From the NCBI RefSeq assembly GCF_030540765.1, contig NZ_JAUOEL010000010.1, forward strand, positions 62,001-126,000: a DNA stretch of 64,000 bases. Direction: 5' to 3'. Below the pieces are notes generated by a model. The model was not told where the DNA came from, ran no database searches, and worked only from the letters and a program-made list of their open reading frames with translations. Numbering within the stretch: the stretch's first letter is position 1; every line of letters starts with the position of its first letter. This document shows positions 39,501 to 47,850 of this stretch, in pieces. Origin of the DNA: Flavivirga jejuensis. GTDB lineage: Bacteria; Bacteroidota; Bacteroidia; Flavobacteriales; Flavobacteriaceae. The position numbers and the translations under genes were made by a program.

Positions 39501-40665
39501 AGACATGTTTGAAATTTCTATTAATGACACTGGGTATGGGATTTCAAAAAAGGAATATGATGATATCTTTCAATTGTTCTATAGATCCAATAAAACAAGT
39601 AATAATATTGGTATGGGAATAGGACTAGCATTTGTAAAAGAGTTAGTTCGTTTACATAAAGGAGAAATAAATGTAAATTCAAAAAAGAATAAAGGCTCTA
39701 CTTTTACTATAGTGTTGCCATTAAATGAAGATAAATATTCTGACGACGAAAAGATTGAAAGTCTAGATGAAGCAGTTGTTAACCCAACCTCAAATGTTGT
39801 TAATTCAACTTCAAATGTAGAGCTTTTGGAAATTAACACTAAAAAGATTAATTCAAAAAAAGACTCCATACTAATTATTGAAGATAATTATGAAATGCAA
39901 CATTTTTTATGTGAAGTTTTTAATGAAAACTACAATGTTTATTCTGGTTACAATGGGAAAGAAGGAGTAGAAATCGTAAAACAAAAATTGCCAGATATCA
40001 TAATTTCAGATATTTCTATGCCCGTTATGAATGGTTTAGAAATGTGTAAAATTATACAAAAAGATAATGATGTTTCACATATCCCTATCATATTTTTAAC
40101 AGCAAAAAATTCGACCAGACACAAATTAAAAGGCTTAAAATATGGTGCGATAGAGTTTATGTGTAAGCCGTTTGATATAAATGAGCTACACTTAAAAGTG
40201 AATAGTATTTTAGTTCAAAATAAAAGAATATCTTCAAAAGTAAGTTTGCAATATTTAAGTACTCCAGAAAATATTCCAAAAAAATCTAAAGATTCTATTT
40301 TTTTAGAAAGCTTGATATCTATCTTAAATTCAAAATTAGAAGATCCCGATTTCAAACTAGAAAATCTTGCTCTTATTATGAGTATGAGTTATTCAAATAT
40401 ATATAGAAATTGTCAAAAACTAACAGGAAAAACAATTACTGAATTATTTAGATTATTACGTTTAAAAAGGGCTGCAGTTTTAATAGTTCAAAATAAATAT
40501 AATGTTTCTGAAGCTTGTTTTGCTGTAGGTTTTAATGATACAAGGTACTTCTCGAAGTGTTTTAAAGAACAATTTAAAATGACTCCAACGGTTTTTAAAA
40601 ATGAATCCGGAAGTATAGATTTAGAGTCGTTTTTAGCAAAATATGAATTGTCTAAAACTAAATAA
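36580..40665 (+). CDS. Hybrid two-component system regulator (HTCS)
   Basis: About 1361 residues from ATG 36580 (an in-frame TTG lies 42 bases upstream). Order: signal peptide (ending NSLFSQ), periplasmic two-component propeller with repeated WIG/WVG blades (for example DNIWIGTDGKG, GNVWIGTYKNG), Y_Y_Y domain, one membrane helix (WAFLLYVVIFCALVFSIY), histidine kinase with SHEIQTPL (His834), ATPase motifs (NLLSNAFKYTP, DTGYGIS, GMGIGLAFV), receiver with Asp1144 in ISDISMP, and an AraC-type DNA-binding domain ending near 1350. These proteins sense oligosaccharide in the periplasm and activate glycan-use genes. Divergent from the GH20 operon and just upstream of nagP-nagB, it likely controls one or both. 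Confidence 0.96.
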   Translation: MKNLYLFAYLTLTLNSLFSQNQLSFFHISPEIDNGYRTIKHTVQDSLGYIWMSQSKGVLKYDGYEFWFHPIDSVFNSTSIDDEIEKIFLDTNGNLLVLSKNGLLSRKERNGSYSQLNNSFSKTNKNILINKVFVKKKQIYVTDFFNTLYLLDNKTLELKDILSVPKSQFNGAEIVDLEVVDSNRLYISTNNGNLLQYTNHELSELKEPFNIHPGIMYLTLDKNNDLWVGTRFMGLFKYDLVKNKFEQLSYFRNGIDVLKKDMILSLFCDDDGIIWAGSDGEGLYKINPKNGDIMLYRHVPLNKSSLSTNSIININQDLYKNLWVISNYGDINILVNSHNKVFHHNGLIGNTSARILSVLKDSNDNIWIGTDGKGLTKKNLKTGKERQFLVNNKDLGGAYIQTITEDENGNVWIGTYKNGLWFYDSQKDEISKILVLDSKGKHAIDILTTFTDSKGRIWVGSDLSLVVYNSKKEKIGSFAFRENGLNGELIRCIVEDDNKNLWIGVDRGGLFRLDENIILSNSTFHNVSYTDNERDFYSIVSMVSDTKGNLWLVDLYGEIHIINTNNKSYKKIGNSQLINDISFHTILMENPESLWLGSNNGLWNLNIKDSSLVKYTKADGFFSDYYAQGCAYKDKSSGFLYFGGLNGVDGFDPKNISKVSIKSQLYINAIEILNKPALSIIPEQVSKGIENTKLIELKNNQSSFSFKFSVVGTVLNTNYLYKYRLKGFDDEWKFTKNNRMAAYTNIPWGEYDFEVKASTVNENIPLKSIKIVIKPPLWMHPWAFLLYVVIFCALVFSIYKWILLRKKLFSQKIKNEQESKIYYEKMNFFSKMSHEIQTPLALIMGPVGDILKKSQVEKDLVLNQRLRVIFNNAKRLSRIANLLTTVRNKEIGQLKLRVLKKDIIKEIKEISDSFHEQARFKRIDFKINNFAEEYMLWFDNELLEHMIYNLLSNAFKYTPSEGRIVITTRLNHEKDMFEISINDTGYGISKKEYDDIFQLFYRSNKTSNNIGMGIGLAFVKELVRLHKGEINVNSKKNKGSTFTIVLPLNEDKYSDDEKIESLDEAVVNPTSNVVNSTSNVELLEINTKKINSKKDSILIIEDNYEMQHFLCEVFNENYNVYSGYNGKEGVEIVKQKLPDIIISDISMPVMNGLEMCKIIQKDNDVSHIPIIFLTAKNSTRHKLKGLKYGAIEFMCKPFDINELHLKVNSILVQNKRISSKVSLQYLSTPENIPKKSKDSIFLESLISILNSKLEDPDFKLENLALIMSMSYSNIYRNCQKLTGKTITELFRLLRLKRAAVLIVQNKYNVSEACFAVGFNDTRYFSKCFKEQFKMTPTVFKNESGSIDLESFLAKYELSKTK

Positions 40666-41142
40666 ATTACAATTTTCACTACAAGTTTTTTGATATGTAA
40701 AGTTTTAAAGGTTCAAAATAATCGTTAATACAGCCTATAGAGCAAATCCAGAGCCTTCCCTTCGTAAGAGGACTAGTAGTAGGCAGGTAAATTCCGTTTT
40801 TTAGCGGGATCAATAATTTAATATATTGGCTCTTGGATCGATTCCTATTATTGGGGTTAGAGTTCCCCCTGAGGTTTAATACCTTTTATTGAATTTTCAA
40901 TTAATTTGTTGAAATACGTTTATAAAAAATCTTCCATTACTGCTGTATTTTATATAATAAAACAGTCTGGTATATTTCATCCAAAATTTTTAAAATTTAC
41001 GAATATGTCGGCATATTTTGAAAAATATTTGCACTCAATTTTTTTTCTCATTTAATACATTTGGAGTGTTTGATTTACTGTCCAGTATTTATACTGTAAA
41101 CAGAAATTAATTAGCTGAATAAAGAAATATATTAAAAAAAAT
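40666..41142. other. Intergenic region upstream of the GlcNAc transporter operon
   Basis: No gene. It holds a second copy of the dispersed hairpin (CCGTTTTTTAGCGG, 40794-40807) with AGGTTTAATACC at 40874-40885. Nearer the gene are a candidate -7 element TACATTTG (41056-41063) and, downstream of it, a short palindrome CAGTAT-TT-ATACTG (41083-41096) that could bind a regulator. The nearest upstream TTTG (41028) is 24 bases away, longer than usual. Confidence 0.5.
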
Positions 41143-42516
41143 ATGGCACACTCTAATAATAGTAGTAATAAAATACCCATCATAATTATAGCGAGTTTAT
41201 TTTTCATTTTCGGTTTTGTTACCTGGATAAATGGGGCACTAATTCCCTTTATGAAAACCATTAATGAGTTAACCGATGCCCAATCATATTTGGTAGCCTC
41301 GGCTTCCTATATCTCATTTGTAGTGATGGCCCTGCCAGCTTCCTATATTTTAAATAAAATAGGCTATAAAAAAGGCATGTCTTTAGGCTTAATAATTATG
41401 GCTATTGGAGCTTTAGTTTTTATCCCTGCAGCCGAAGCAAGAACCTACTGGGTGTTTTTATCTGGTATTTTTATTCAAGGCATCGGTATGACCATATTAC
41501 AATCAGCAGCAAACCCATACATTACCATTTTAGGACCCATAGAAAGTGGCGCCAAACGTATTGCCATTATGGGCATAGCAAACAAAGTAGCAGGAGCTTT
41601 AGGCTCTTTAATATTTGGAGCCTTATTATTATCAGGAATAGACGAAGTAAAAGATAAGCTAGCCAGTAGCTCAACAGAAGAAAAAGGCCTGCTTTTAGAT
41701 ACCATGGCAGATAGTGTTTTTACACCTTATCTAGTGATGGCTATCGTTTTATTTATATTGGGAGTATTAATTAGAAAAGCCCCATTACCTCATGTAGAAG
41801 CCGCCGAAATAGAAGACACAAAAGATGGCACGACTACAAAAACCAGTATTTTTCAATTCCCTCATTTATGGTTGGGCGTACTAACCCTATTCGTTTATGT
41901 AGGAGCAGAAGTTATAGCAGGCGATACTATTATCGCATACGGTATTTCATTAGGTTTTCCTGCTACAGATGCTAAGTTTTTTACAACCTTTACATTATTA
42001 GCCATGGTATGCACCTATGGGCTAGGTGTTATTTTAATACCCAAATACTTAACGCAAAGCACCGCACTTAAAATCAGTGCCACCTTAGGGGTCATTTATA
42101 GTATTTGCATCCTATGTACCACAGGATTTACCTCCATTTTATTTGTGGCAGCACTGGGAATTTCCAACGCTTTGGTTTGGCCAGCAGTATGGCCATTAAC
42201 CCTGAAAGGATTAGGCAAGTTCACAAAAACAGGATCCGCCTTATTAATTATGGCTATCTCAGGAGGCGCGATAATCCCACCACTATATGGTAGAATGGTA
42301 GATGCCAATAAAGAAGCCCTTATAACTAGCGGTATTAACGAAGTAGATGCCTTAGCAACAGCCTCTACCCATAGTTATTGGCTATTAATTCCTTGCTATG
42401 CATTGATCTTGTTTTTTTCTATGCGAGGGCATAAATACAAAAATTGGTCAGGCAATAAGTTGCAAAAAGAAAGATTTACAATAAAGAAACACATAAAACA
42501 GCATGTTACAGAGTAA
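41143..42516 (+). CDS. nagP: Sugar MFS transporter, FHS family (N-acetylglucosamine permease NagP type)
   Basis: 457 residues, about twelve membrane helices. The N-terminus (FFIFGFVTWINGALIPFMK) and ILQSAANPYITILGP are characteristic of the fucose/GlcNAc:H+ symporter group; in GlcNAc operons of Bacteroidota this member is usually the NagP-type permease. The last 14 bases overlap the nagB start, so the two are coupled. The assignment to GlcNAc rests on that neighbour. This gene and nagB are richer in C-ending codons and CCC/GCC runs than the genes around them. Confidence 0.85.
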   Translation: MAHSNNSSNKIPIIIIASLFFIFGFVTWINGALIPFMKTINELTDAQSYLVASASYISFVVMALPASYILNKIGYKKGMSLGLIIMAIGALVFIPAAEARTYWVFLSGIFIQGIGMTILQSAANPYITILGPIESGAKRIAIMGIANKVAGALGSLIFGALLLSGIDEVKDKLASSSTEEKGLLLDTMADSVFTPYLVMAIVLFILGVLIRKAPLPHVEAAEIEDTKDGTTTKTSIFQFPHLWLGVLTLFVYVGAEVIAGDTIIAYGISLGFPATDAKFFTTFTLLAMVCTYGLGVILIPKYLTQSTALKISATLGVIYSICILCTTGFTSILFVAALGISNALVWPAVWPLTLKGLGKFTKTGSALLIMAISGGAIIPPLYGRMVDANKEALITSGINEVDALATASTHSYWLLIPCYALILFFSMRGHKYKNWSGNKLQKERFTIKKHIKQHVTE

Positions 42517-44431
42517 TATAGACAAATCTACAGATTTTGAAAAAAGGTTTGAAAATGTAGGAACCATCGTTTTTGAAAACTCGACTAGAGCCTCAAAAGC
42601 GGTAGCTAAAGAAATAGCAGATTTAATAAAGGTAAAACAAGCCCAAAAACAACCCTGTATATTAGGTTTAGCCACAGGCTCCTCCCCTAAAGGTTTATAT
42701 GCCGAATTAGTACGTTTACATAAAGAAGAAGGATTGAGCTTTAAAAATGTGATAGCCTTCAATCTAGATGAATACTACCCTATGGAACCCGATTCTATAA
42801 ATAGTTATGTGCGTTTTATGAAAGAATTACTCTTTAACCACGTAGATATATTACCAGAGAACTACCATATTCCAGATGGCACCTTATCCAAAGATGCTAT
42901 TTCAGAATATTGCAGCCAATACGAATCAAAAATAGAAGCTTACGGCGGTATCGATTTACAAATATTAGGTATTGGAGGCAATGGTCATATAGGATTTAAC
43001 GAATCAGGCTCCTTACAAAACTCAAAAACCCGATTAGTAGCGTTAGACCATATAACCAGAGTTGCCGCCAGTGGTGATTTTTCAGGCTTAAACAACACCC
43101 CAAGAACAGCCATTACTTTAGGAGTCAAAAAGATTATGGAAGCCAAAAGAGTAATCCTTATGGCTTGGGGCGAAAGCAAATCCCATATAACAAAAGAATC
43201 CGTTGAAGGTACAGTAACCAATCTGGTACCCGCCTCGTTTTTACAAGAACATAATAACGCCACCTTTGTATTAGACAAAGAAGCAGCCTCTAAACTAACC
43301 CGTATAAATACACCTTGGTTAGTCGAAAAAATTACCTGGACAGACAAGCTTGTAAGAAAAGCAGTATTAGGCTTAGCACTTCATTTAAAAAAACCTATTC
43401 TAATGCTCACCGATGCCGATTATATAGAAAACGGTATGAGTGATTTATTGGCAGATTCAGGTCCAGCTTACGATATAAACATTAAAATATTCAACAAACT
43501 ACAAAATACGATTACAGGATGGCCAGGAGGTAAGCCCAATGCCGATGATGCTAAACGCCCAGAGCGTGCCGAACCCGCAAAAAAACGCGTGCTTATTTTT
43601 AGTCCGCACCCAGATGATGATATCATAAGTATGGGAGGTACATTTAAACGCTTACATGAACAAGGACACGAAGTACACATAGGATACCAAACCTCAGGAA
43701 ACATAGCCGTAGCAGATGATGAAGCCTTGCGTTTCGCTAGTTTTGTATGTGATTATAATGCCAAATTTGGAATTGAAAGAGCAGAGGCAGAAACGATCTA
43801 CAAAAAAGCAGAAACATTTCTTAAAAACAAAAAAGCAAGTGAAATAGATATTCCTGAGGTTCGTTATATCAAAGGACTAATTAGAAAAGGAGAAGCCCAA
43901 TCTACCTCCTATTTTATAGGTATTCCAGATGCCCAGATTCATTTTATGGAACTGCCATTTTATGAAACAGGAGCTATAGAGAAAAAACCTTTAGGTGAAG
44001 AAGATATCGAAATAACGATGAATCTTATTGAGCAAATCAAACCACATCAAATATATGCAGCTGGTGATTTGGCAGACCCCCATGGAACACACAAAGTATG
44101 CTTAGATGCCGTTTTTGAAGCCGTAAAACTACTAAAACCTAAAAAGTTTATGAAAGACTGTTGGGTTTGGTTGTACAGAGGTGCATGGCAAGAATGGGGC
44201 ATTGATGAGATAGAAATGGCTGTTCCTATGGGGCCTGACCAAGTATTAGAAAAACGAAAAGGTATTTTCAAGCATCAATCTCAAAAAGATGGTGTGGTAT
44301 TTCAGGGAACAGATAGCAGAGAGTTTTGGCAGCGAGCAGAAGACAGAAACAGAGAAACAGCCCATTTATACCATGAATTAGGCTTGTCTCACTACGCCGC
44401 TATGGAAGCCTTTGTGAGGTGGGAATACTAA
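42503..44431 (+). CDS. nagB: Glucosamine-6-phosphate deaminase fused to a PIG-L/LmbE deacetylase-like domain
   Basis: 642 residues. The first half (about 1-300) is NagB: LGLATGSSPKGLY, FNLDEYYP, and LGIGGNGHIGFNE are the phosphate-binding and catalytic signatures. The second half (about 365-600) begins KRVLIFSPHPDDDIISMGG, the zinc-binding start of the PIG-L/LmbE fold, with LADPHGTH later. NagB turns glucosamine-6-phosphate into fructose-6-phosphate and ammonia. The second domain could remove the acetyl group first, so the fusion would run both steps; that is inference, although such fusions are common in this phylum. No separate nagA is present in the window. Confidence 0.93.
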   Translation: MLQSNIDKSTDFEKRFENVGTIVFENSTRASKAVAKEIADLIKVKQAQKQPCILGLATGSSPKGLYAELVRLHKEEGLSFKNVIAFNLDEYYPMEPDSINSYVRFMKELLFNHVDILPENYHIPDGTLSKDAISEYCSQYESKIEAYGGIDLQILGIGGNGHIGFNESGSLQNSKTRLVALDHITRVAASGDFSGLNNTPRTAITLGVKKIMEAKRVILMAWGESKSHITKESVEGTVTNLVPASFLQEHNNATFVLDKEAASKLTRINTPWLVEKITWTDKLVRKAVLGLALHLKKPILMLTDADYIENGMSDLLADSGPAYDINIKIFNKLQNTITGWPGGKPNADDAKRPERAEPAKKRVLIFSPHPDDDIISMGGTFKRLHEQGHEVHIGYQTSGNIAVADDEALRFASFVCDYNAKFGIERAEAETIYKKAETFLKNKKASEIDIPEVRYIKGLIRKGEAQSTSYFIGIPDAQIHFMELPFYETGAIEKKPLGEEDIEITMNLIEQIKPHQIYAAGDLADPHGTHKVCLDAVFEAVKLLKPKKFMKDCWVWLYRGAWQEWGIDEIEMAVPMGPDQVLEKRKGIFKHQSQKDGVVFQGTDSREFWQRAEDRNRETAHLYHELGLSHYAAMEAFVRWEY

Positions 44432-44582
44432 CCTGTTTTTGTTTTATAGACAACAAACTAATGAATTCAGAATAATATGAAACCGCTGTAGTAGCTGTAA
44501 AAACTAAATAAAGGGGGGTAAAATATGTAATCAAATAGAACATAATACCTAATATTTTATAATTAACATTAAAAACAAAACC

Positions 44583-45767
44583 ATGAAGAAAACTTTATTT
44601 TTTACTTGTCTAATATTATTAACATTAAATTTCAAAGCAAACGCAGACACACTTCGTTCTATGTACGTTGACGGTTTTTCATCTATTTTGGGAAATGAAT
44701 CCGCTGAAAACACTCTGTTATCTTATGCACAATCCAATGGAATAGAAAAATTATTATTATATGAACTTCATATAGTTAATGCCAATCATAATTTATCAAG
44801 TACTTCTACCAATTTCATTTTAGCGGACTTCATATCTAAAGCTAAAACAAACTATGGGATACTTTTTGTTGGTGCTGTGGCAGAAAATGCATGGTTCTTT
44901 ACAAATGTTATAGATACTTATAATAATAGTAGAACTAATGCTAACGAAAAATTTGATGTTTATAATTTAGAATTTGAATTTTGGATCGATACTCATACAA
45001 ATTCTGGGGGATATTATTGTAATACGTATTTAACACCTAATAATTTACCTTGTACTAATGCTGGAGCCTTCGATTACTTTATTTCAATTTTACAAGACAT
45101 GAGAACTCTGGCAAATAATAATTCTCACCCTATTACTACAGAAGCATATGTAGGTTGGCCAACAGCGGCTCAAGCAGCAACTATAGGAGCTAATTTAGAT
45201 AAGTTACTTTTGCATGCTTATGTAGCTAATCCATCTACAAGTTTCACTTATGCAGATGATAGGATTATTGATTTCGCTAATGGTACACCAGGATTAGATG
45301 TGTCGATCATTTTTTCATCAGAAACAAATTTTATGGGAAATTGGTTAATTAGTAACTCTATGAGTGAAGCAGAAGATACGTTCACTACAGATTGGACGAG
45401 TGGATCATCTGGATGGACTAATAATATCAATTTAGAGGGGTTTACGTATTTTACTTATAGTTATCAAGCAAATATTACTCTTTTTTCTTCTTCTTCTTCT
45501 TCTTCTGTTGCTGCTGTTCAAAGTCTTTCTACTGGTACTCAAGACACCTTAGAGAAGGTGGCAGTTTATCCTAACCCAGTCGAAAAGACCCTTTACATCG
45601 AAAATCTTGATGATGTAAAAAATATTATGATTTATAATAGTATTGGTCAATTGATTGAGGAAACGACAGAAAAAGAAATTGATTTTACTACGAAGGCTAA
45701 AGGAATTTATTTTTTAAAAATCTATACCGAAAATGGTATAAAGACAAAAAAAATAATAAAAGATTAA
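44583..45767 (+). CDS. T9SS-exported GH18-like barrel protein
   Basis: 394 residues: signal peptide (ending NFKANA), a catalytic-like domain to about 300, a serine run (SSSSSSS, encoded by TCT repeats near 45487-45508) as linker, and a C-terminal sorting domain (VYPNPVEKTLYIEN ... GIYFLKIYTENGIKTKKIIK, written in part) for type IX secretion. DVYNLEFEFW fits the GH18 strand DGxDxDxE with Asp125, Asn128, Glu130 and Glu132, so the acid residue is kept but the first aspartates are changed. It could be an active divergent endo-hexosaminidase or a binding protein. Family membership is tentative. Confidence 0.6.
   Translation: MKKTLFFTCLILLTLNFKANADTLRSMYVDGFSSILGNESAENTLLSYAQSNGIEKLLLYELHIVNANHNLSSTSTNFILADFISKAKTNYGILFVGAVAENAWFFTNVIDTYNNSRTNANEKFDVYNLEFEFWIDTHTNSGGYYCNTYLTPNNLPCTNAGAFDYFISILQDMRTLANNNSHPITTEAYVGWPTAAQAATIGANLDKLLLHAYVANPSTSFTYADDRIIDFANGTPGLDVSIIFSSETNFMGNWLISNSMSEAEDTFTTDWTSGSSGWTNNINLEGFTYFTYSYQANITLFSSSSSSSVAAVQSLSTGTQDTLEKVAVYPNPVEKTLYIENLDDVKNIMIYNSIGQLIEETTEKEIDFTTKAKGIYFLKIYTENGIKTKKIIKD
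45487..45508 (+). repeat. TCT trinucleotide run coding for the Ser linker
   Basis: Consecutive TTC/TCT triplets encode the serine run before the sorting domain. Changes in copy number would alter linker length but not the frame. Confidence 0.7.
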
Positions 45768-45775
45768 ACTTGAAT

Positions 45776-45833
45776 AAAATATGTCAGTATCTCATAAGCT
45801 GTATAAGTTTATGAGATACTGACATATTTTTTT
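45776..45833. terminator. Strong intrinsic terminator
   Basis: Perfect 22-bp arms (45776-45797 and 45809-45830; core ATGTCAGTATCTCATAA) with an 11-base loop and a T-run on the right. The left arm is preceded by A-rich sequence, so it could work in both directions. Confidence 0.92.
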
Positions 45834-45958
45834 GAAAATCTTTTTGTTGAAGAAAACAAATGTTGAACCACCAGAATTAATGATGTTTTAAGGTTGATCT
45901 TGTAGATATACAATGATTTAAATGATTAAAAGTAGTCAAGTTACTAAACACTAAAAAA

Positions 45959-46555
45959 ATGTTTAAAAATATACATCCAATTACTAATACAATATCAAAG
46001 AATGACCGTAACGTATTAAATAAACATAATTCTTTTTTGGTTTTTTTTACTGGATTATCTGGGGCAGGAAAGTCGACTATTGCTAATAACTTGGAAGAGC
46101 TCCTATATAAAGAAAAAATACATACTTATATTCTAGATGGAGATAATGTAAGAACTGGAATAAATGAGGATTTAGGATTTTCACCAGAAGATCGTTCTGA
46201 AAACAATCGACGTATTGGTGAAATTTCTAAATTATTTATAGATGCTGGTTTTGTTGTTTTTGCTACTTTTATTTCTCCTTATAAATCTGATAGAGATCGT
46301 ATAAAGCAAACTGTAAAGCCTGAAAATTTTATCGAAATTTTTGTAAATACAAGTCTTGAAGTATGTGAGCAAAGAGATACAAAAGGTCTTTATAGAAAAG
46401 CTAGGGCTGGGGAAATTAAAAATATGACAGGAGTATCTGCACCTTATGAAGCTCCAGAAAATCCAGATATAGAAGTTTCACATCTAAATACTATTGATGA
46501 GTCTGTAAATTTAATTTATGCTAAAATAGTAGATAAGTTAAAATTAAATATATAA
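45959..46555 (+). CDS. cysC: Adenylylsulfate (APS) kinase
   Basis: 198 residues. The P-loop is GLSGAGKST (32-40), followed by LDGDNVRTGINEDLGFSPEDR and FISPYKSDRD, KGLYRKARAGEIKNMTGVSAPYE: all hallmark APS-kinase blocks. It phosphorylates APS to PAPS, the donor for sulfotransferases. No cysD, cysN or cysH is next to it, so its role here is more likely sulfation than cysteine synthesis. The PAPS-type sulfotransferase at 33921 is the obvious user. Confidence 0.96.
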   Translation: MFKNIHPITNTISKNDRNVLNKHNSFLVFFTGLSGAGKSTIANNLEELLYKEKIHTYILDGDNVRTGINEDLGFSPEDRSENNRRIGEISKLFIDAGFVVFATFISPYKSDRDRIKQTVKPENFIEIFVNTSLEVCEQRDTKGLYRKARAGEIKNMTGVSAPYEAPENPDIEVSHLNTIDESVNLIYAKIVDKLKLNI

Positions 46556-46721
46556 AATAAGACCCAAATAATTCGTGTTATTTTAAGTGGTTACCAAATT
46601 GGTCTCGATTTAACAAACTTTTAGATTTATCATTTACTCCCGTAGATCGAATACCTTAAGCCTATAGAAAGCAAAACTATATACAAAAATTGTTATTTTT
46701 TGTTTGTATAATGGTAATGTT

Positions 46722-46961
46722 ATGGATATTCAATTAGAAAAATATAAATTAATGGAATGGCTAGTTGGTCTTAAAGATGAAACTATTATTTCTAAATTAA
46801 AAACTATAAAAAACAACATTTCCGCATCTTCAGATTGGTCGGATGATATTTCTGATACTGAAAAATTATTGATAGAATCTGGATTAAAAGATATAGAAAA
46901 AGGGAACACGTTTACCCATGAGCAAGTCATGAAAGAAATTAACGAAGCTTACGGTATATAA
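46722..46961 (+). CDS. Putative antitoxin of a RelE/ParE-type module
   Basis: 79 residues from ATG 46722 (the frame runs 18 bases further to a TTG). Acidic, helical, ending THEQVMKEINEAYGI, like the short antitoxins that precede RelE/ParE toxins in Bacteroidota. It is directly upstream of the toxin-like frame at 46981. Confidence 0.65.
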   Translation: MDIQLEKYKLMEWLVGLKDETIISKLKTIKNNISASSDWSDDISDTEKLLIESGLKDIEKGNTFTHEQVMKEINEAYGI

Positions 46962-46980
46962 GTAAATAAAAATAGTTTAG

Positions 46981-47274
46981 ACGAAACTATCGAAGATCAC
47001 TTATATTGAAGTTCTTGAAAATCTTAAAATAAAGTGGACGAAAAAAGAAATGAAAAGCTTTAATGACCTTACCAATACATTGCTGGAAAAGGTGAAAAAA
47101 GAACAAGTTGTCCACCCATTTGTGAATGAAAAGTTAAGAATTCGAAAAGGCGTAGTTCATAAAAATGTTTCTCTCTTTTATAAAGAAGACAGGAAAAACG
47201 ATAAGATATATTTGATTACATTTTTTAATAATCAAATGAATCCAAAGACATTAAAAAAATTATTAAAGCAATAA
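46981..47274 (+). pseudogene. RelE/ParE-type toxin whose start codon reads ACG
   Basis: The frame opens after TAG 46978-46980 and encodes TKLSKITYIEVLENLKIKW, then WTKKEMKSF ... RKGVVHKNVSLFYK ... IYLITFFNNQMNPKTLKKLL, the typical shape of a ParE/RelE toxin of about 97 residues. The first codon, where ATG is expected 19 bases after the antitoxin, is ACG. The first in-frame ATG is at 47050, which would remove the first 23 residues. A single T-to-C change would explain this, and the toxin is probably silenced or poorly translated. Confidence 0.65.
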
Positions 47275-47300
47275 AGTGATATTAGAATATCGCTTTTTTT
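47275..47300 (+). terminator. Terminator after the toxin frame
   Basis: GTGATAT pairs with ATATCGC (one G-T pair) around a 4-base loop, followed by eight T. Confidence 0.75.
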
Positions 47301-47406
47301 CGTTTATATTCCCTCTATTAGCCATTAAATAACCTAAAAACACTCTAAATCGACGCAACTAAATAGGAAAATTCGTGTCTTATTAATAAATACAATTACT
47401 AAAAAC

Positions 47407-47850
47407 ATGAAATTTAAAATTTATTTTATAGCACTATTATCTCTTATTACTTTAATGTTTTCTTGTTCTTTAGAAAACACTAATAACGAACCCATAGCAA
47501 TAACCGAAATTGCAACATACGCTCATTTAACAAAATGGAAAGAGATAGAACTAAATAGTGGGGCAACAAATTGGGAATCTATTTCCTCTGGAGATACTCT
47601 TTCACTATTTTCAGATACTGCTGATGATGTAAATCCAAGAAGTGGGGCGTACATATATAATCTTACTAAATTGAAAATAGATGAAGAACAAGATGGTTTC
47701 TTCTTACAAGAAGATAATCAATTGTCATTTTTCCAAAATATAAACACTACGAAAAAAACTGTAGAATTTGAAGAGGAAGAGAATACCCTTATTATCAGTA
47801 ACACATCGGTGGTTCCTCAGATACAGATTAAATACGAAAAAATAGATTAA
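47407..47850 (+). CDS. Small lipoprotein of unknown function
   Basis: 147 residues with a lipoprotein signal (LITLMFSCSLEN, Cys20). The mature part is acidic, without recognisable motifs. Its 5' end and leader are duplicated in broken form at 20010-20168. I do not recognise the family. It may belong with the surrounding accessory genes. Confidence 0.8.
   Translation: MKFKIYFIALLSLITLMFSCSLENTNNEPIAITEIATYAHLTKWKEIELNSGATNWESISSGDTLSLFSDTADDVNPRSGAYIYNLTKLKIDEEQDGFFLQEDNQLSFFQNINTTKKTVEFEEEENTLIISNTSVVPQIQIKYEKID

Noticed and set aside
45487-45508. TCT run as a phase-variation switch
   Set aside because: The unit is three bases, so length changes keep the frame and only alter the linker.
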